Under the pieces are notes generated by a model. It was not told the origin of the DNA. It made no database searches and saw only the letters and a program-made list of their open reading frames with translations. Shown one piece after another: positions 1 through 8,285 of a DNA stretch of 64,000 nucleotides; positions within the stretch are counted from its first letter, which is position 1; the number at the start of each line of letters is the position of its first letter. The DNA is taken from contig OX439006.1 in the NCBI GenBank assembly GCA_949316495.1, positions 49,641,939 through 49,705,938 of the forward strand, given 5' to 3'. The translations under genes and the position numbers were made by a program. Origin of the DNA: Amphiduros pacificus (taxonomy: Eukaryota > Annelida > Polychaeta > Phyllodocida > Hesionidae).

Positions 1-1860
1 GTCTTTCACTTCAATACCATTTTCTGTTAATGTTGGTACCCCAACCGTATCTTTGCGTCTTGATCTAATATAGTTCCAGAACCTTTTTCCCATTGAAGGT
101 CTACTAAATTCAATGTCTGGTAGATCAAGTAATCCAAGAACATATTCATCATGGGATTCTCTCAACTTATGTTTTATGTGTTTTCTAAGGTTTCTGAATT
201 TACTACGGTCAGAATCCTTTTTGGTTTTTTCTGCTTTGTTGTACAGTCTTTGTTTTCTTCTAATTTGTCTCTTGATTTCTTTTGTCATCTATGGCACATC
301 TCATCTACCAGATATTTTCTTGGTTGGGATATGTCTCTTGATTGACTCCATAAGCTTGGATGTGAACTTATTGTTCAGAGATTCAACTGGGAGGCTAGAA
401 TCTTTAATCTCATCTTCATAAAAGGCATTCATATCTTTTTTAATCTCATTCATGTCTCCTTTGTTGTACATTAGCACGTTTCTTGGTTTTTTCTTGACTA
501 GTGTGGCTTTTGCATTGATTTCTGTTATGACCACATCATGGTCACTCATGCCTGGATGGACAGATACTTTATTTACTAGGCTAGGGTTGGTTGTACATAC
601 TAGATCTAATCTATTTCCTCCCCTGGTTTGGTGAGGATTTACTTGCGTGAGGCAGTGTTCAGTAAAAGTATCAACCATTGCTGTATTAAGGTCAGTCCCA
701 TATGCAGGGCTTGGTTTACAAGACATATTCTCCCATGCTATATCTGGTACATTGAAATCCCCTGTGAGCAGAATATTTGGAGTATTTGTATTTGACTGGG
801 GAATCTTCCCCAGAGATGCATTGAGTTCATGAACATTGGTTATATTTCTGTCTGTTGGCCTATAGTAGCATCCTATAAACAGAGGTTTTGTGCCAGATAT
901 GTTAAGTTTTCTCCATACTAGTTCACAGTCAGTTTTTAAGCTTTCCTCCTTTGGGTCTGCCAGCCATCTTTTGTGGATTCCGATCAACACCCCACCTCCA
1001 CCCTTGTATCTGTCTTCTCGCCCAATATCATAATTAGGGTGGATGACAGAGTCGGCAATAGTGTGATCAATGTGGGATTCTGTTATGTATAATATGTCAG
1101 GGTAGTTGTGCTCGGTTATTAGTTCCTGTAGCTCCAGTTGTTTTTTGGTAGAGTTTAAGCCTCTACAGTTCACTGTCATGATCTTAAGCTTTTGGATTTT
1201 TTGTTTTTTTCTGCCTTGCTTTGGTCTAGTGGTGTGGGTACTTCCAGTTGACTGATCCTGAGTACTTTCCTCACTTATGGCACTTTCATCACATAGTGTT
1301 TCAAAGAGGTTGTTTGTTTCAATTTCACTGTCAAAGAAAGCATCAGAGATATTAGGTAGGCGGCATTTCCAGCACTCCCATGACAGCCATCTTTGTTTAT
1401 TGAATAATTCATAATCTTTATTTGTTAGCCCATCACATTTAATGTGTACAAATGTATCACATTCATCACACTGCATGGCTCTGTGATTTTTGGCAACTGG
1501 CCTTTCACACACGCCACAGGGGTATCTAACAGGCCCTGGGTGTGGGTGAACATCACCACATAAAAGGAGTAAGGATATTTTGAAAAGTGGCATAGAGCTA
1601 TTGTCTCTTTTCTTCAAATTTGTTTTATCCCAGTAGCAGTAATTTTGTTTCCTGTATATGCAACTGGCTTTGTGTGAAGCAATCCCCAGTATTGGGTTTC
1701 TTTCAATCATACATTGCTTGTGTGTCATGTCATTAATGATAAACAATGTGGTACTTCCAGATTTGTAGGAAATATTGGCAGAATTTCCTGCATGGGTTAT
1801 GCTTGCCACCAAGATACAGGAAAGACAGTTTAGAATCAGTTTTGGGAGATAATGTTTCAT
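1..1860 (-). pseudogene. CR1/L2-group LINE ORF, left copy, broken and cut by window edge
   Basis: From 1860 downward the frame encodes a hydrophobic start, a 2A-like GDVHPHPGP motif, a PHD-type zinc finger and an APE endonuclease (GDFN, SDHD), as in the right-hand copy at 8286. The frame closes at 301-303 with TGA where the right copy has TGG (Trp); four codons on, at 289-291, a second Trp codon reads TAG. Beyond that the same frame continues to the window edge with residues matching the right copy. The reverse transcriptase lies outside the window. With two stops just after the endonuclease this copy cannot make the full protein. Confidence 0.9.
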
Positions 1861-3350
1861 CTTGTTGAGTGTATTTATTTATTTATTTTATTTTCCAAAT
1901 AAGGATGTAAGTATTTTGGATAGGGTTGTAAGCAAAGTATATTTCCTATGTTACTGAATAGTGCACCGGTTGACCCCAGAATGTGGGACAAGAATGTAGA
2001 TTGGACCATTGGAAATGGTATCTGTGCCTCCATAATAATTATCCGGTTTCAATATCTGCATCTTTTGAAAATGAGCTCATAGAGTCTTAAAGTTTATTCA
2101 TCAATATCCGAATTAACAATTTTTAGAGCAATTTTTAATTTTGGACCAATCTGCAGAGGAAATTTGAGGAAATTTTGATATGCTGAGCTATTTTTAAATA
2201 ATATCTATACTAGCATCTATACTAGCATCCTCCAACGAACATATATCTTACTCCACACACTTATACATACCCTCTCCGGGCCTCATTGGATACGATGTCA
2301 AACTTTTCCATGCAGCCCGTAAATCCATATTCGTCTTAACCAAAACAACACACTCCCGCGCAGTGTCGCCACCGTCTCGACCATCCACCCTCTCCACCAT
2401 CGACGGTACCACCACTGCCACAGGTGCCTTTTTGGCTCCGATTTGCTCCCATACGCCAAATTTGCTCACAATCGCTAGAGTTTATAGTGGAGTAAATTTA
2501 TAAACTTTACATAGTTATCTGAATGGGTTGTAGTCATTTCTGAAACATTGTACCAATAAAGGCAGTATTTACAATGTTACACTCAGAGTTTGCTGGGAAC
2601 TATTTAAAAGTCATGCGGGGCTACATTCAGAGGTACGTGATTTGGTTTTGAGGGCAGACGACAAACAGCTGAAAGTAGTACCAACGGTCATATGCTAATC
2701 TGCCTGTGGCAGTGATGGGTCTTTGACCCGGGGCTGTGAGGAGTGTGCCAAAACAAAACAGAACCGATCACGTGACTCAATCACGCGGCATGAATCATGG
2801 GAAGAAATGGGGCCCAAGATGGGCTGTCTTCGAGGAGGCCCCGCACGTGGCACGGCCTACTGAATTACGTCAAGCAAGATATCACCCATCAGGGCCCCTG
2901 GATGAAATGGAAAGCCTTATGGGTAATCTAGATAAACGAACCAATCAGTATGAGGGGCCATTCGGGTCATATTAGAACCAATCAGATTCTAGGGATAAGT
3001 ATCTAGCGCGCAAGCATGCGCAGAACATGCTAGAATCTGATTGGTCCACAGCGCGTTTCCGGTTTTTTGATTGGTTCCTAGCGCATATCCGGTCTCTGAC
3101 GTAGATGTAAAGCAGCCAATCAGAGCGCTTCTAACAAAATCCGCTGAATGCCTCTCATTGGCTGCTTTTGATCACGTGGTACAAACTGGCATCAACAACA
3201 CACTTTGCAGACAGGAATTAAGCAGAATTCTTCCCATTTTCGATGTAATTTACTCGTTTTGGAGGGTGATAAAGCATTTAATTCTTCTCATATACATTGT
3301 TTAACTACGTGAGTATACTTTGTTATTAGTTTTAAGAAGTGTCAGTCAGC
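1861..3350. promoter_or_regulatory. Shared upstream region of left LINE, CCAAT-rich promoter candidate
   Basis: No gene is recognised. The 2640-3180 part is richer in GC and CpG than its surroundings and holds at least six CCAAT/ATTGG boxes between 2941 and 3160, several as CCAATCAG. A hairpin-forming pair ACCAATCAGATTCTAG / CTAGAATCTGATTGGT at about 2978-3045 flanks a GCATGCGCA motif that resembles an NRF-1 site. A mirror copy lies at ~6806-8285. Position 5' of both LINEs suggests a LINE promoter or a captured host promoter driving outward; this is inference. Short open frames here (2248-2469 minus, 2736-2975 plus) show no recognisable protein. Confidence 0.55.
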
Positions 3351-3540
3351 TTAACAACCAATTTGACAACACTTTGCAGACAGTGTCAGTCAATATTACA
3401 AATTAAAAACAAGTTATCTTTTTTTCTTTGGATATTACTTTGCTTTTCATGTATATAGATCTAATTCATAAGTAATAATATAACATGATGCAAATGTTAT
3501 TGTGTCTCCAAAAATGAATATTGTGGTAAACATATAATCT

Positions 3541-4445
3541 TTTCTAGTAATGGATATGGACAACCAGTGCATCACTCAATGTCACCAGCTAGTACGGGCA
3601 GATGATCACTGTGCATCACTCAAGTCACCAGCTAGTATGGACAGATGGTCACCGTGCATCACTCAACATTACTGGCTGATATGGACAGATGGTCACCATG
3701 CATCACTCAACATTACCGGCTGATATGGACAGATGGTCACCATGCATCACTCAACATTACCAGCTAGTATGAACAGATGATCACCATGCATCACTCATTG
3801 TCACAAGCTAGTATGAACAGATGATCACAGTGCATCACTCAATGTCACCAGCTAGTATGGGTAGATGAATTACGTGAGTATACTTTGTTGTTAGTTTTAA
3901 GAATTTGCAGACAGGAATTAAGTTGAATTCTTTCAATATTCAATTATTAAACTATGTGGATACGGCTGTACATGACCCCTGTACATGTATGTATGCCTTG
4001 TTGTTAATTGAGAAGTGTCATTGATTGTTACGACCAATTTATATGTATTTGCAGACAAAAATTTAGCACTGTGCATCACTCAGCATCACCAGCTATTATG
4101 AACAGATGATCACCATGCATCACTCATCGTCACCAGCGAGTACGAACAGATGATCACCATGCATCACTCATCACCACAAGCTAGTATGAACAGATGATCA
4201 CCATGCATCACTCATCATCACCAGCGAGTACGAACAGATGATCACCATGCATCAGTCATCATCACAAGCTAGTATGGACAGATGATCACCATGCACCACT
4301 CATCGTCACCAGCCAGTACAGATGATCACTATGCATCACTCATCAGCGAATATGAACAGATGATCACTGCATCAATCATCATCATCAGCGAATATGAACA
4401 GATGATCACTCTGCATCAATCATCGTCACCTGCTGATATAAGCAG
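3541..4445. repeat. Minisatellite array, ~45-bp unit, left side
   Basis: Imperfect tandem units of about 45 bp share the core CATCACTC..TCACCAGCTAGTA..ACAGATGATCACC. The array is split at about 3862-4070 by a non-repeat stretch that partly duplicates 3200-3345 (GTGAGTATACTTTGTT and GCAGACAGGAATTAAG). The same unit occurs in reverse orientation at 5955-6640, at the mirrored place of the palindrome. Confidence 0.9.
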
Positions 4446-4870
4446 ATGGTCACATTGGCGACAAAGAGGATGTATATTGGAAACATGCAGGATGTGTATT
4501 GTAGACATGCAGGATGTGTATTTTAGACATGCAGGATGTACATTGTAGACAAACAGGATGTTCATTGTAGACATGCAGTATGTACATTGAAGACATGCAG
4601 TATGTACATTGAAGACATGCAGTATGTACATTGAAGACATGCTGTTTGTATATTGCAGACATGCAGTTAATTTGTATATTGAAGACATGCAGTATGTATA
4701 TTGCAGACATGCAGTATGTATATTGCAGACATGCAGTATGTATATTGCAGACATGTAGTATGTATATTGCAGACATGTAGTTTGTATATTGTATATTGCA
4801 GGCATGTAGTATGCATATTGCAGGCATGTAGTATGCATATTAGATGTATGTAGGATGTGTATTGTAGGTA
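4446..4870. repeat. Minisatellite array, ~23-bp unit
   Basis: Tandem units of about 23 bp with the core GACATGCAGTATGTATATTG run to the start of the SINE, becoming more diverged at both ends. Fragments of the same unit (TATAGGATGTGTATTGGAGG) reappear at 5207-5290 on the other side of the SINE, so the SINE landed in the array. Open frames here on the minus strand are repeat translations, not genes. Confidence 0.85.
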
Positions 4871-4881
4871 TATAGGATGTG

Positions 4882-5198
4882 TTTTTGTTTGTTTGTTTGT
4901 TTGGGGTTTTACATCACTTTCAACATTATTTCAGTCATTTCGTGATGAGACCTACTTGTAGCAGATATAGTGCTGCCTCACTGAATTGTCATGTCGCAGG
5001 TCCTTGACATGACAACCCGCCCGGTCACAGATTTACAAGGACAACGGGTTAACCCTTTAGGCACGGGCCTCAGCTCATGTGTGAAATTGTATCATGAGTT
5101 CAATCTCGGCACGGCCGGGATTCGAACCCACGACCTTTGGATCACCACAGAGGAACTGGTGCTAATAAGCTGGCGCTCTAACCAACTGCGCCACGGCC
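4882..5198 (-). mobile_element. tRNA-derived SINE, family 1, full length
   Basis: Read on the minus strand, the element begins GGCCGTGGCGCAGTTGG (A-box region), has a B-box GGTCGTGGGTTCGAATCC about 50 bases on, then a non-tRNA body, and ends in (CAAA)n. A tRNA-like head with A and B boxes and a simple tail define a pol III-transcribed SINE mobilised in trans by a LINE. Flanking TATAGGATGTGT on both sides may be a target duplication, but it is also part of the surrounding minisatellite. Related copies lie at 27977-28180 and 39921-40209. Confidence 0.85.
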
Positions 5199-5940
5199 TG
5201 TGGCCTATATATATAGGATGTGTATTGGAGGCATGTAGTATGTGTATTAGGCCTATGGGATGTATATTGGAGGTACATAGAATGCAGACCTGGGAGATAA
5301 TAGCAAAATACTATTTCTGTCATATGGAAAAAATTTGTCTTAGAATTGTACTGTATTTACTCAAATATAAGATGACCACCCCCCAAATTGATGTGATTTT
5401 GCTTGAAAAGGCCAATTTTCGATTATAGGACAAGTTGGTTTTTCTCGAGATATCGGCACTGCTAGTTTGGCGGCCATTTTAAAAGTAAAATGTCACATTC
5501 TTGTCTTCTTGCATGTGTATCCTAGATATGTTTTATGTGTATCTTTATTTCGGGGATATAATTGATTGATATGCTTCAAATAGTTGTTCTTTTGGGGCTT
5601 AGTAAACCATCCACTCAAACTGACTTTAACAAAAAATCTGTTAATTCCTATTATGATTGCTTCAATTGAAAAAAATTGAAATAAAGATAAATGCATATTC
5701 CAAACCTTTTATTTCTTGATACACGTTTAAAAATAATAAGTCGCTTTCCATATTACTTTTTTAAAACTTATAAAACAAATGATTCTCTATGATATAGCAT
5801 TTATAACTGTTGCAGTTTTTTATGGTTATTTGGACTGGTTTTTAGCAACATCCACAAATAAATTCAAAATCATCAAATTCTAATTTTATATGCATTGCTT
5901 TTTGATACTGTAACACATTAATGTATTATTATGATTGTAT
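5199..5940. other. Central spacer of palindrome, no gene
   Basis: AT-rich sequence with remnants of the 23-bp minisatellite at its left end. At 5348-5430 a stretch (TTTACTCAAATATAAGATGACC, shown here in part as TACTCAAATATAAGATGA) resembles the segment at 57,492-57,560, suggesting an old shared repeat. The 145-aa frame at 4991-5428 is mainly antisense SINE and is not a gene. Confidence 0.5.
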
Positions 5941-5954
5941 AAATGAATCTTGTT

Positions 5955-6640
5955 ACATTGAGTGATGCATGGTGATCATCTGTTCGTACTCGCTGGTGAC
6001 GATGAGTGATGCACGGTGATCATCTGTTTATACTAGCTGGTGATGTTGAGTGATGCATGGTGACCATCTGTACATACTAATGGTGACGTTGAGTGATGTA
6101 TGGTGACCATCTGTACATGCATACTAGCTGGTGATGTTGAGTGATGCATGGGGACTATCTGCACATGCATACTAGCTGGTGATGTTGAGTGATGCATGGG
6201 GACTATCTGTATATACTCGCTGGTGATGATGAGTGATGCACGGTGATCATCTGTTCATACTAGCTGGTGACGCTGAGTAATGCACAGTGACCATCTGCAC
6301 ATACTCCCTGGTGACGTTGAGTGATGCACAGTGATCATCTGTACATACTAGCTGGTGACATTGAGTGATGCACGGTGATCATATGTACATACTAGCTGGT
6401 GATGTTGAGTGATGCACGGTGATCATCTGTACATACTAGCTGGTGACGTTGAGTGATGCACGGTGATCATCTTTACATACTAGCTAGTGACGTTGAGTGA
6501 TGCACGGTGATCATCTGTACATACTAGCTGGTGACGTTGAGTGATGCACGGTGATCATCTTTACATACTCGCTGGTGACGTTGAGTGATGCATAGTGATC
6601 ATCTGCAGATACCAGCTGCTGATGTTGTGTGAAGCACTGG
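5955..6640. repeat. Minisatellite array, ~45-bp unit, inverted right side
   Basis: About fifteen units with the core GAGTGATGCACGGTGATCAT and ACTAGCTGGTGACGTT, the reverse complement of the 3541-4445 unit. It sits at the mirror position within the large inverted repeat but differs in copy number and lacks the interruption seen on the left, so the two arrays have changed independently since the arms formed. Confidence 0.9.
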
Positions 6641-6805
6641 TTATCCAAAATATCTATTCCTAAAAAAAGATTATATGGTTATATTTCATGTATTACTGAT
6701 CAATACACCCCACATTAAAGGCTATTTTCACTGAATTTTTCACTGAATTTATTGCAATGGTCATCGATGCTACCCTGCATTTGCCATCGTTTTAGCTATA
6801 AATCA

Positions 6806-8285
6806 AACTGACACTTCTTAAAACTAATAACAAGGTATACTCACGTAGTTAAGCAATATATAGGAGATGCATTTAATGATTTATCATGCTCCAAAACGTG
6901 TCAAACTGACATAACTATCACGAATTCTGCTAAATTCCTGTCTGCAAAATGTGTTGACAAAGCCATTTTGTACCACGTGATTCAAAGCAGCCAATGAGAG
7001 GCATTCAGTGGATTTTGTTAGAAGCGCTCTGATTGGCTGCTTTACATCTACGTCAGAGACCGGATACGCGCTAGGAACCAATCAAAAAACCGGAAACGCG
7101 CTGTGGACCAATCAGATTCTAGCATGTTCTGCGCATGCTTGCGCGCTAGATACTTATCCCTAGAATCTGATTGGTTCTAATATGACCGGAATGGCCCCTC
7201 ATACTGATTGGTTCGTTTATCTAGATTACCCATAAGGCTTTCCATTTCATCCAGGGGCCCTGATGGGTGATATCTTGCTTGACGTAATTCAGTAGGCCGT
7301 GCCACGTGCGGGGCCTCCTCGAAGACAGCCCATCTTGGGCCCCATTTCTTCCCATGATTCATGCCGCGTGATCGAGTCACGTGATCGGTTCTGTTTTGTT
7401 TTGGCACACTCCTCACAGCCCCGGGTCAAAGACCCATCACTGCCACAGGCAGATTAGCATATGACCGTCGGTACTACTTTCAGGTGTTTGTCGTCTGCCC
7501 TCAAAACCAAATCACGTACCTCTGAATGTAGCCCCGCATGACTTTTAAATAGTTCCCAGCAAACTCTGAGTGTAACATTGTAAATACTGCCTTTATTGGT
7601 ACAATGTTTCAGAAATGACTACAACCCATTCAGATAACTATGTAAAGTTTATAAATTTACTCAACTATAAACTCTAGCGATTGTGAGCAAATTTGGCGTA
7701 TAGGAGCAAATCGGAGCCAAAAAGGCACCTGTGGCAGTGGTGGTACCGTCGATGGTGGAGAGGGTGGATGGTCGGGACGGTGGCGACACTGCGCGGGAGT
7801 GTGTTGTTTTGGTTCAGACGAATATGGATTTACGGGCTGAATGGAAAAGTTTGACATCGTATCCAATGAGGCCCGGAGAGGGTATGTATAAGTGTGTGGA
7901 GTAAGGTATATGTTCGTTGGAGGATGCTAGTATAGATGCTTGTATAGATATTAAATAGCTCAGCATATCAAAATTTCCTCAAATTTCCTCTGCAGATTGG
8001 TCCAAAATTAAAAATTGCTCTAAAAATTGTTAATTCGGATATTGATGAATAAACTTTAAGACTCTATGTGCTCATTTTCAAAAGATGCAGATATTGAAAC
8101 CGGATAATTATTATGGAGGCACAGATACCATTTCCAATGGTCCAATCTACATTCTTGTCCCACATTCTGGGGTCAACCGGTGCACTATTCAGTAACATAG
8201 GAAATATACTTTGCTTACAACCCTATCCAAAATACTTACATCCTTATTTGGAAAATAAAATAAATAAATAAATACACTCAACAAG
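6806..8285. promoter_or_regulatory. Shared upstream region of right LINE, CCAAT-rich promoter candidate
   Basis: Reverse-complement partner of 1861-3350, ending at the LINE start codon at 8286. It has the same cluster of CCAAT boxes (about 6985-7210), the hairpin-forming ATTCTAG / CTAGAAT pair around TGCGCATGC, and the GC-rich segment at 7680-7870. No TATA box was identified at a fixed distance from 8286. Candidate 5' untranslated region and promoter of this LINE family. Confidence 0.55.

Noticed and set aside
113-832. Plus-strand frames at 113-421, 452-634 and 647-832
   Set aside because: Antisense shadows of the minus-strand LINE ORF; the same shadows appear on the minus strand opposite the right copy.
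4416-4838. Frames of 125-140 aa with repeated CLQYTYCMSAIYILHV-type motifs
   Set aside because: Frames through a 23-bp minisatellite, open in more than one frame; a repeat, not a gene.
5100-5200. Functional tRNA gene on the minus strand
   Set aside because: A and B boxes are followed by a SINE body and tail, with related copies elsewhere; the head cannot be counted as a working tRNA.
2736-7416. Identical-looking 79-aa frames at 2736-2975 (+) and 7177-7416 (-)
   Set aside because: They match only because the DNA lies in the inverted repeat; there is no ATG start, no family signature, and the frame overlaps the CCAAT-rich region.
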